Positions 15,668 through 22,560 of a DNA stretch of 64,000 bases are shown in pieces (the stretch's first letter is position 1; the number at the start of each line of letters is the position of its first letter). Source of the DNA: Actinomycetota bacterium (GTDB lineage: Bacteria; Actinomycetota; Acidimicrobiia; Acidimicrobiales; Ilumatobacteraceae). Location of the stretch: assembly GCA_009702045.1 (NCBI GenBank), contig WLIV01000006.1, forward strand, positions 62,001 through 126,000, given 5' to 3'. Position numbers and translations under genes: made by a program. The notes under the pieces were generated by a model that had not been told where the DNA came from, did not search any database, and saw only the letters and a list, made by a program, of their open reading frames with translations.

Positions 15668-16573
15668 ATGAACACACAAGGGTTCGAGTTGCGCGGCGCT
15701 ACCTGCGTCGTCACCGGCGGCGCCAGCGGAATCGGTGCGGCACTGATCGCCGAGGTCGTTCGTCGCGGTGCCGCGGCGGTTGCGGTCGTCGACATCGACG
15801 GCCAGCGGGCCGCCGATGCTGCAGCGAGACTCGGCAGCGCTGGAGTCGACGCTGCCGGGTTCGCCTGCGATGTCAGCGATGTGGCGTCTGTCGGACACAT
15901 GGCGCAGGGGGTGTGCGAACGCTTCGGTACGCCCACGTTCGTCGCCGCGAACGCTGGCGTCTTCCCGCCGGCTGGTCCGGCGTGGGAACTCGATCCGGCT
16001 GACGTGGCGTGGACGCTCGGTGTGAACGTCACCGGTGTGTGGCTCACCACCAGTGTCTTCGCCAAGCTGATGGTGGCGTCCGATCGCCCGTCCTGGATCC
16101 TAGGCACCGGGAGCGAGCACGCGCTGGGTGTGCCGCACACGGGCAGTGCGATCTACACCGCATCGAAACATGCAGTGGTCGGTCTGCTCGACGTCATGCG
16201 CAGTGAGTTGCCGAGTCATGTCGGCGTCAGCGTGATGTGCCCTGGGCTGGTGGCGACCAATCTCTGGAAGGGTGCGGCCGACCGCCCCGACCAGTTCGGC
16301 GGGCCCACACGGATCTCGCGCCGTGCAGGCGTGATCATGACCCACGGGATGGACCCCGCACTCGTCGCCGAGCGAGCGATCGACGGCGTACAGGCGGGTC
16401 AGTTCCTCGTGGCCACCCACCGACACGTGCAGCAGTACGCGGATGAACGGTACGCGGAGGTGGAGCGAGCGTTTGCTTCGCTGGGGGCAGACGATGGCTC
16501 CGAGCAGGCGTACGACGTGGCGTCCGTCGCTGCCGTGGTGAACGCCGAGGATCCTCGCCGCACGGCTGGCTGA
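15668..16573 (+). CDS. Short-chain dehydrogenase/reductase
   Basis: 301 residues, classical SDR. TGGASGIG (16-23) binds the cofactor, and D in VVDID (about 43-47) suggests NAD preference. NAGV and the catalytic Y163-T-A-S-K167 follow. The segment GLVATNLWKGAADRPDQFGGP after the active site resembles actinobacterial SDRs of lipid or alcohol metabolism. ATG 15668 has GAGAGG about seven bases upstream; the longer frame into the previous gene is rejected. Ten bases follow the transpeptidase stop. Substrate unknown. Convergent with a TetR gene. Confidence 0.88.
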   Translation: MNTQGFELRGATCVVTGGASGIGAALIAEVVRRGAAAVAVVDIDGQRAADAAARLGSAGVDAAGFACDVSDVASVGHMAQGVCERFGTPTFVAANAGVFPPAGPAWELDPADVAWTLGVNVTGVWLTTSVFAKLMVASDRPSWILGTGSEHALGVPHTGSAIYTASKHAVVGLLDVMRSELPSHVGVSVMCPGLVATNLWKGAADRPDQFGGPTRISRRAGVIMTHGMDPALVAERAIDGVQAGQFLVATHRHVQQYADERYAEVERAFASLGADDGSEQAYDVASVAAVVNAEDPRRTAG

Positions 16574-16591
16574 GTGCGCACCTGGCTGCGT

Positions 16592-17236
16592 CTAGCGCGT
16601 GGCGCCGAGTGCCCGTAGACAGAAGTCGAACACGAACGCCGCGGCGCCGGCCGCTGGCCGTTGGCCGAGGTTGGGTCCGGCCAGTCCACTCGCGTGGAAC
16701 ACTGCTGCAGCCGCGAAGTCGGTGTCGCTCTCGGGATGATCGCTGGCGAACGTGCCGTCTGCGTTGCCGGCGCGGACGACGTCGAGGAGTGGTGCAAGCA
16801 GTAGTGCACGTGCGAGTTGGTGCACCTCTTCGGAGCCCTCTGCGCGGATGGCCAACACCGAGGACATCACGCTCATCCGTTCGGCGCGTGGCCCGATGTG
16901 GAAGCTGAACAGCTCATCGATCCAGAACGCGAGTGCCTCCCGCGGGTTCGCTGCCCCGGCGAGCCGTTCAGTGAGGCGGGCGGACGCTCGCTCGCCGTCG
17001 CGAAGGTACATCGCGCACAGCAACTCATCCTTCGAACCGAAATGGCGGTAGAACGACCGAGTCGAGACGCCAGCGGCGGTGAGGATGTCGGCAATAGTGA
17101 ACGACTTGTCGCGGTTGTCGCGCAGCACTCGGTATGCAGCCTTGAAGATCAGTTCGCGTTCGGTGACTTCGTCGTACGTGCGCGGGCGACCGACCGATCG
17201 CTTGGGAGTGGCTGGCTCACCAGTGGTGGTCGTCAT
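16592..17236 (-). CDS. TetR family transcriptional regulator
   Basis: 214 residues. Helix-turn-helix at about 47-67 (FTIADILTAAGVSTRSFYRH) with the TetR hallmark FYRHFGSKDELL, then an all-helical ligand domain. The flexible start MTTTTGEPATPKRSVGRPR is typical of actinobacterial TetRs. Its target is unknown; the convergent SDR gene and the upstream nuclease gene on the same strand (90 bases away) are possible candidates. ATG 17236 is chosen because sequence upstream of it looks non-coding. Confidence 0.88.
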   Translation of the reverse strand: MTTTTGEPATPKRSVGRPRTYDEVTERELIFKAAYRVLRDNRDKSFTIADILTAAGVSTRSFYRHFGSKDELLCAMYLRDGERASARLTERLAGAANPREALAFWIDELFSFHIGPRAERMSVMSSVLAIRAEGSEEVHQLARALLLAPLLDVVRAGNADGTFASDHPESDTDFAAAAVFHASGLAGPNLGQRPAAGAAAFVFDFCLRALGATR

Positions 17237-17325
17237 GGCCCGCCCATCATCGCACGCTGGGCCGACGCGTCGTGAGGACACGTCGACGATGACCTCGGCC
17301 ACCGCTTCGGCGTTGGCCGCGCGGG

Positions 17326-18285
17326 TCAGGTCTCGTCGCGTTGAGCTGCGAGGAAGGCGATGCCCTCGGCGCACTCGCCGCGCAGCGGGCACCAGCGGCA
17401 CGAGAAGCCGGGTCGCTTCACCGGTGGGCGACCTTCAACGGTGAGTTCCACGTGGCGTTCGATGCCCTCCAGTGTGCGCACCAGCGCGGTCTGCAGCGTG
17501 CCTTCGGTGACGTCCTCGGCCTCGCTGTCGGAGTAGTCGAGGTAGTAGCTGACCAGCTTGCGCGGCGGCACCGACTGCCGCAGCGTCTGGAGCAGCGCGT
17601 AGAAGCGCAGATCGTCGCGGTGATGGTGGGCACGGTTGCCGCTTTTGAAGTCGACGATCAGGAGCCGACTCTCGTTGCCGTTCGGCTTACCGATGGCGAG
17701 GTCGACCTTGCCGGAGAACTCGATCGAGCCCGGCGGCCGCCATTTGGAGGCGGCCTCCAGCACCGGTTGCGCGCCGCGCGGGAGTGGCGGGAAGTCCTGC
17801 AGGAACTTGGTGGTGCGGTCGATGGCGCGGCTGCGCAGTTCGGCCCAGTCGCCGTCGCTGAGGCCACCTACGAATGCGCCCCGCTGGTCGGCCTGATCGG
17901 CCAGGCGGCCGAGGGCTTCGTCGACGACATCGGCCGGCGTAGGTTCGCCGCGCCAGTTGAGCGCCAACTCGATCGCTTTGTGGGCGACGAACCCGGCAGC
18001 ATTGGCCGCCGTCCACTCGAACTCGTCCGGGTGCAGGTGCTTGGCCTCGCAGCCATGCACGTTGGCCAGGAACCCTTTGCTGACCCACAGCCGCTCTCCA
18101 CCGAGGCGTTCGGAGAGTTCGGCGATACCGGCCAGCGCCTGCTCAGTGAGGTTGGCGATGAACTCGCGGTCGAACACCAGTGGCTCGCCAGCACGGCGCA
18201 GGAGCGCGAGATTTCGCTCCTGCACAGGGGTCAGCGGCGGGTTACTGACCGCCGGGGCGGCAGGTTCGGGTACGGAATCGGACAC
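17326..18285 (-). CDS. PD-(D/E)XK nuclease with Cas4/AddB-type Fe-S cysteines
   Basis: 319 residues. Catalytic core: H102 in FVAHKAIE, D195 in GKVDLAIG and D212-x-K214 in IVDFKSG, as in RecB-like nucleases. Four cysteines, C79 (VHGCEAK) and C296-x2-C299-x5-C305, embrace the core exactly as the 4Fe-4S cluster does in Cas4 and AddB. There is no helicase domain or CRISPR array nearby, so this is a stand-alone nuclease, probably in DNA repair. Divergent from the 111-residue conserved protein, 38 bases apart. Confidence 0.85.
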   Translation of the reverse strand: MSDSVPEPAAPAVSNPPLTPVQERNLALLRRAGEPLVFDREFIANLTEQALAGIAELSERLGGERLWVSKGFLANVHGCEAKHLHPDEFEWTAANAAGFVAHKAIELALNWRGEPTPADVVDEALGRLADQADQRGAFVGGLSDGDWAELRSRAIDRTTKFLQDFPPLPRGAQPVLEAASKWRPPGSIEFSGKVDLAIGKPNGNESRLLIVDFKSGNRAHHHRDDLRFYALLQTLRQSVPPRKLVSYYLDYSDSEAEDVTEGTLQTALVRTLEGIERHVELTVEGRPPVKRPGFSCRWCPLRGECAEGIAFLAAQRDET

Positions 18286-18323
18286 GGAGCAACCTTGTCA
18301 CACGCTCCTGTCAGCATGGGGAC

Positions 18324-18659
18324 ATGGCAGCCAACCGATCCGCGCTCGACTTCGCCCACGCCGCACGCGTGCTCGGGCGCGAGGCGCGGCGTCGGGGGTT
18401 GCAGGCTCCTGGCTTTCGCAGCCCACCGCGCATCGTCGGTGTCGATCGCTCGCTGCGCCGCCTCGAAGGTGGGGGAGCCGTGGTGGCCGTGCAACTGAAG
18501 GGCCGCCCGTGGCCAGCAGTGCTGGGCGACATGATCGAAGGGGTCGTGGCCGCCAACTGCCTGCGGTCACCCCACGCTGATCGGTTACGCAACGAACTCT
18601 GGGTGGCAGTCGCTGGCGATCTGCCCGTCGTCACCGCCCCCGAGCGCAAGGTGGCCTGA
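18324..18659 (+). CDS. Conserved actinobacterial hypothetical protein
   Basis: 111 residues, no signal or membrane segment. N-terminus SALDFAHAARVLGREARRRG and middle GFRSPPRIVGVDRSLRR look like a small family seen in actinobacteria, recalled from general pattern only. Arginine-rich, possibly nucleic-acid related. ATG 18324, with CAGCAT six bases earlier as a weak -10 box. Divergent from the Fe-S nuclease, so they may share control. Confidence 0.6.
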   Translation: MAANRSALDFAHAARVLGREARRRGLQAPGFRSPPRIVGVDRSLRRLEGGGAVVAVQLKGRPWPAVLGDMIEGVVAANCLRSPHADRLRNELWVAVAGDLPVVTAPERKVA

Positions 18660-18685
18660 GCCACCCTGCGCCCACGGGCATGAGC

Positions 18686-19231
18686 TCAGACCGTGCGGCC
18701 GAGGAAGCTGAGGAACTCGGTCTGCGTGTCGGTGTCGGCGACGTCGACCCGGGCGCCGAAGAAGCCGGGCCGGCGGATCATCGCGTCCATTGGCTTCATA
18801 CCCGAGTAGGCCGCGGCGACGGTGGCTGCGTCGAGCGTCTCATCGCCACCGACGGCGCGGGCGAGGTCCCAGGTGTGTACGAGCACGTCGGTGCTGACGA
18901 AGCGACCGATCATGTCGATTGCCGGCATTGGCCCCATCGGCCCGGGCAGCGCCGTGGACAGGTCGGCGGTGGGGATCGTGCCGAGGAACGTGTCGCGGGC
19001 GTCGTTCCATGCGGCCACGATCTCGGCATCCGCGCTGATCGAGCGGGGCTGCTGACCTGCGAGGCCACAGCCCAGCCTCAGCAGGTTGTCGCCGACGTGG
19101 ACGACGACGTCGCGGGCGGTCCAGCCTTCACATGGTGAGGCGTTGCCCCATGCGTCGGCGGGTGCTGCCTGCACGCGACTGTCGAACGACTGGACCAGGC
19201 TGGTGATGCGGTTGACGATTTCTTGGCTCAT
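18686..19231 (-). CDS. TIGR03086-like / mycothiol-dependent maleylpyruvate isomerase N-domain protein
   Basis: 181 residues of the DinB/MMI four-helix type. CEGWTARDVVVHVGDNL (His in DVVVHV) and DVLVHTWDLARAVG carry the metal-binding His positions of this fold. Related proteins use mycothiol, the actinobacterial thiol. Start ATG 19231; the much longer open frame to 20431 is antisense to the acyl-CoA dehydrogenase gene and is rejected. Divergent from that gene with 66 bases between starts. Confidence 0.8.
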   Translation of the reverse strand: MSQEIVNRITSLVQSFDSRVQAAPADAWGNASPCEGWTARDVVVHVGDNLLRLGCGLAGQQPRSISADAEIVAAWNDARDTFLGTIPTADLSTALPGPMGPMPAIDMIGRFVSTDVLVHTWDLARAVGGDETLDAATVAAAYSGMKPMDAMIRRPGFFGARVDVADTDTQTEFLSFLGRTV

Positions 19232-19284
19232 ACCGGTGGACGGTACACCCCTGCCCGCATACGGGTGCCTCGCGGCCTGCGTCG

Positions 19285-19290
19285 TACCAT
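19285..19290 (+). promoter_or_regulatory. Candidate -10 box for the acyl-CoA dehydrogenase gene
   Basis: TACCAT, seven bases before ATG 19298, a leaderless layout. The same hexamer precedes moaE. Confidence 0.4.
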
Positions 19291-19297
19291 GGCCACC

Positions 19298-20530
19298 ATG
19301 ATCGGTTGGTCGGATTCCCACCTGGAGATGCGCGCTGCGGTGCGACAGTTCGTTGAGCGCGAGATCGTGCCGCTGCGTGAAGAACTCGAGCACGGCAACC
19401 TGCCCCCGTACGAGGTGCTGCGCAAGTACGTGCGCACGTTCGGTATCGACGAGATGAATCGCGAGCGCTACGAGCACGAGCGGGCCGGCGGCGCCCGGGT
19501 CAGCAACGAGGATCGCTTCGAGCGCGCCGTCATGACCTTGATGCCGATGATCGAGATCTGTAAGCACTCGCCGGGGATGGTGACTGCGATGGGAGTGTCC
19601 ATGAACCTGGCGGGCAACGCGATCAAGAAGGGCACCCCCGAGCAAGCCGAACGTTGGGCGCTGCCGCTGCTGACACTGGAGAAGGTCGGCGCGTGGGCGA
19701 TCACCGAACCCGACAGCGGCTCGGATGCGTTCGGCGGTATGCGTTCGACCGCAGTGCGCGACGGTGACGAGTTCGTATTGAACGGGTCGAAGACGTTCAT
19801 CACCAACGGGCCGTACGCCGACACGACGGTGTTCATCTGCAAACTCGACGACGGGGTCACGCCCTCGCGCGAACGCAAGGTGCTGTCGTTCATCCTCGAC
19901 CGTGGCATGCCGGGGTTCGAGCAGTCGGCACCGTTGCGCAAGATGGGTATGCATTCGTCGCCGACCGGGCAGTTGTTCGTCACCGACGTGCGTGTCGGTC
20001 TCGACCGTCTGATCGGCGGCGAGAAGGCCCTGGATGGCGGCGACGCCAAGCAGACTGGCGGCGACAAGGGTGGCGCTCGTGACGCTGCTCGCGCCACGTT
20101 CGCGTCCGAGCGCGCCAGCATGGCGGCGCAGGCGCTGGGCATCATCGAGCAGTGCCTGTCGGTGGCCGTGGACTACGCACGCAACCGCATTCAGTTCGGC
20201 AAGCCGATCGGCGAGTTCCAGCTGATCCAGAACAAGCTCGCCGGTATGGAAGTGGCACGCATGAACGTCGAGAACATGCTGTTCCGTTATCTGGAGACGA
20301 TGCGTGAGGGCAAGTCGTTGTCGTTCGCTGAGGCCTCGGCGATGAAGCTCTACTCGGCCCGAGCGGCCACCGAAGTGGCGCTCGACGCAGTGCAGGTGCT
20401 GGGTGGCAACGGCTATATGGCCGAGTACCACGTCGAGCAGTTGGCCCGCGACGCGAAGGTGCTGCAGATCTACGCCGGCACCGACGAACTGCAGATCACC
20501 GCGATCGCCAAGGATCTACTGCGTCGCTGA
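19298..20530 (+). CDS. Acyl-CoA dehydrogenase
   Basis: FAD enzyme that desaturates acyl-CoA thioesters. 410 residues. ITEPDSGSDAFGGM is the FAD/substrate loop, and QVLGGNGYMAEYHVEQLARD plus the C-terminal IYAGTDELQ carry the usual helices (the catalytic Glu of many family members lies in YEGTNE; this protein has Asp-Glu there). A short insert around residues 245-265 (GGDAKQTGGDKGGARDA) is unusual. ATG 19298 is preferred over 19289 because of its spacing to TACCAT. Chain-length specificity is unknown. Confidence 0.9.
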   Translation: MIGWSDSHLEMRAAVRQFVEREIVPLREELEHGNLPPYEVLRKYVRTFGIDEMNRERYEHERAGGARVSNEDRFERAVMTLMPMIEICKHSPGMVTAMGVSMNLAGNAIKKGTPEQAERWALPLLTLEKVGAWAITEPDSGSDAFGGMRSTAVRDGDEFVLNGSKTFITNGPYADTTVFICKLDDGVTPSRERKVLSFILDRGMPGFEQSAPLRKMGMHSSPTGQLFVTDVRVGLDRLIGGEKALDGGDAKQTGGDKGGARDAARATFASERASMAAQALGIIEQCLSVAVDYARNRIQFGKPIGEFQLIQNKLAGMEVARMNVENMLFRYLETMREGKSLSFAEASAMKLYSARAATEVALDAVQVLGGNGYMAEYHVEQLARDAKVLQIYAGTDELQITAIAKDLLRR

Positions 20531-20561
20531 GGCGCTCACTCCGTCACCATTTCGGGTTCGA

Positions 20562-20601
20562 GTCCTACGTCGGTCACGGGAACCCGTGACCGACGTAGGA
20601 C
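20562..20601 (+). terminator. 19-bp perfect inverted repeat after the acyl-CoA dehydrogenase gene
   Basis: GTCCTACGTCGGTCACGGG (20562-20580) is followed, after AA, by its exact complement (20583-20601). It begins 32 bases after the stop. It is longer than most terminators. A terminator is the simplest reading; the footprint of a small palindromic element is possible. Confidence 0.6.
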
Positions 20602-20677
20602 AAGAACGGGGTTGCGCGCGGGTTGGAGGGCGGTGGGGTGGGGTGAGGCTCTAACCTGCTGGCACGACGGCATCCAA

Positions 20678-20761
20678 GCCCGGGTGGCGGAACTGGCAGA
20701 CGCGGGGGGCTTAAACCCCCCTTCCCGAGAGGGAGTGTGGGTTCGAACCCCACCCCGGGCA
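20678..20761 (+). tRNA. tRNA-Leu (anticodon UAA)
   Basis: 84 bases. Acceptor arms GCCCGGG (20678-20684) and CCCGGGC (20754-20760) pair perfectly, with discriminator A at 20761. The D-arm reads GGCGGAACTGGCAGACGC, the anticodon loop is CTTAAAC (U33, then UAA), the long variable arm TTCCCGAGAGGGAGT marks a class II tRNA, and the T-arm contains GGTTCGAACC. CCA is not fully encoded. It decodes UUA, a very rare codon in such GC-rich genomes. Confidence 0.95.
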
Positions 20762-20795
20762 CCCAGAGGGTCGATCCGCCGATCGTCTGGGCTAG

Positions 20796-22538
20796 ATGCG
20801 CAGCGAAGCGGTGCGACAGGGACTACTTTTGAATGGTGCAACGCGCGCGGGTCAGCACGTGACCGCCACCAGAGCCTCCGAGTTCGGCGTATCCGACCTT
20901 GATGTCGGTGACTCTTGCGCGCCCGCCCGTCGGCCGCACGCGGCGCCCATCCTCCGAGTGCGGATCGCCAGCATGGCCACCGCCGGAGTGATCTGCCTGG
21001 TCTATCTCGTCTACCGCCCGCCGTCGATCGACTACGCCAGCGGCGACTTCCGCGCCAGGCTGTTTCAGCAGGGCGCCTTCGTCTGGAACAACCTCTGGTT
21101 CGGTGGCCACCCGCTCCCTGGATACGGCGTGGTTTCACCGATGATCAGCGGCGTCTTCGGCGTGGTGCCAGTTGCCGTTGCCTCCGTGCTGCTCGGCACC
21201 TGGTGTTTCATCCTGCTGGCGGAAGGCTGGGCGGCCGCTCACCCCGAACTGCCCGACCCGGTCATCACGGTGATCCTCTTCGCGTGTGGCTGTGGCGTGA
21301 ACCTGTGGGCCGGTCGCCTCACGTTCACACCTGCAGTCGCATTCGGCGTGGCGTGTCTCCTCGCACGCCAACGCGACCACCGCCGCCTCGCCGTGCTGCT
21401 CGCGGCGCTCTGCGGCCTGTCGTCGCCTGTCGGGGCGCTGTCGCTGGCCGTCGTGCTGTCCGCATTGTGGCTCGCCGACTCTGGCTCGCGACGCCATACG
21501 TTCTTCGTTGCCGCCGCGGCCGTGATCCCGATCGGCATGCTCATCGTGCTGTTCCCCGAAGGTGGTTGGTACCCGTTCACCGGCGGCAGCTTCTTCCTGC
21601 TGTGCGTGGCCTTGGCAGTCATCGGTTGGTGCGGACGCGACATCAAAGTGGTCCGTTGGACCGTTGGTGTCTATGCATTGGTGGCCATCGCCGCGTTCGT
21701 GGTGAAGTCGCCACTCGGGGGCAACGTGGTGCGCCTCGGATGGCTGGCGTCTGGGCCGGCTGGAGCGGTCGTCATCCGTCGTCACCGACGCACGCTGCTG
21801 CCCGCGTTCGCCGCGTTCAGCCTCATCTGGGGCTGGGCCTACGTGTCGATGAGCATCCAGCGCTCCACACCCACGGCCTCCGCTGCGTATTACGAGTCGC
21901 TCGCGTCGTACATCAACGCGCTGCCCGGCGAACAACGAGTGGAAGTGGTGCCCACCGACACGTATCTGCAGGCCGACGTACTGGCCATCGAGATCAACAT
22001 CGCTCGCGGCTGGGAGACGCAGATCGATCGCGAACTGAACCCCGAGTTCTACGGCAACCAGCTCACCGACGCGAACTTCCATCTCTGGCTGCAGCAGCAC
22101 GCCGTGCAGTACGTGGCCGTGCCGCTGGTGGGAGTGCATGACAAGTCGATCGACGAAGCAGCGATCATCAATGCTCGGCCGTCGTACCTTCGTCAGGTAT
22201 GGGCGGATTCCAAGTGGAAGCTGTACCGAGTGCTCGACCCGCTGCCGTTGGCCGACAACAACGCCACGGTCATCGACGTGCAGCCCGAATCGCTCACCAT
22301 CGATGCCCGCGCAGCTGGGCCGACGACGGTGCGTTTCCGGTTCACCCACATGTACGCGGTCACCTCCGGCGATGCCTGCGTGAGCGCCAACCCCGATGGC
22401 TGGATCGCACTCGACGTGCGCCGGCCCGGCATCATTCGCCTCGAGATCTCCGTCGCGAACAGCCTCAGCTTCGGTCACGGACCGACGTGCAGCGCGACCG
22501 TGAACTCGGACTCGAACGGGTCGACGCCCGATCCCTGA
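20796..22538 (+). CDS. Polytopic membrane protein with large external C-terminal domain
   Basis: Up to 580 residues. About ten hydrophobic helices lie between residues 55 and 350, followed by a soluble region of about 200 residues likely outside the cell (YYESLASYINALPGEQRVEV onward). The motif WNNLWFGGHPLPGYGVVSP after the first helix resembles a family of actinobacterial membrane proteins, some of which are glycosyltransferase-like, but no DxD or other catalytic signature was found. The first 50 residues look unlike coding sequence, so GTG 20859 may be the real start. Function unknown. Confidence 0.7.
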   Translation: MRSEAVRQGLLLNGATRAGQHVTATRASEFGVSDLDVGDSCAPARRPHAAPILRVRIASMATAGVICLVYLVYRPPSIDYASGDFRARLFQQGAFVWNNLWFGGHPLPGYGVVSPMISGVFGVVPVAVASVLLGTWCFILLAEGWAAAHPELPDPVITVILFACGCGVNLWAGRLTFTPAVAFGVACLLARQRDHRRLAVLLAALCGLSSPVGALSLAVVLSALWLADSGSRRHTFFVAAAAVIPIGMLIVLFPEGGWYPFTGGSFFLLCVALAVIGWCGRDIKVVRWTVGVYALVAIAAFVVKSPLGGNVVRLGWLASGPAGAVVIRRHRRTLLPAFAAFSLIWGWAYVSMSIQRSTPTASAAYYESLASYINALPGEQRVEVVPTDTYLQADVLAIEINIARGWETQIDRELNPEFYGNQLTDANFHLWLQQHAVQYVAVPLVGVHDKSIDEAAIINARPSYLRQVWADSKWKLYRVLDPLPLADNNATVIDVQPESLTIDARAAGPTTVRFRFTHMYAVTSGDACVSANPDGWIALDVRRPGIIRLEISVANSLSFGHGPTCSATVNSDSNGSTPDP

Positions 22539-22552
22539 GCCACTTGCGTGGC
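22539..22552. terminator. Short hairpin between convergent genes
   Basis: GCCAC-TTGC-GTGGC, a 5-bp stem directly after the membrane-protein stop and before the aminopeptidase stop. A weak candidate. Confidence 0.3.
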
Positions 22553-22560
22553 GGGTGGTG

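Noticed and set aside
18686-20431. Long minus-strand frame of 581 codons
   Set aside because: Its first 400 codons are antisense to the acyl-CoA dehydrogenase gene and have His/Arg-rich shadow composition. Only the last 181 residues, from ATG 19231, form a real protein.
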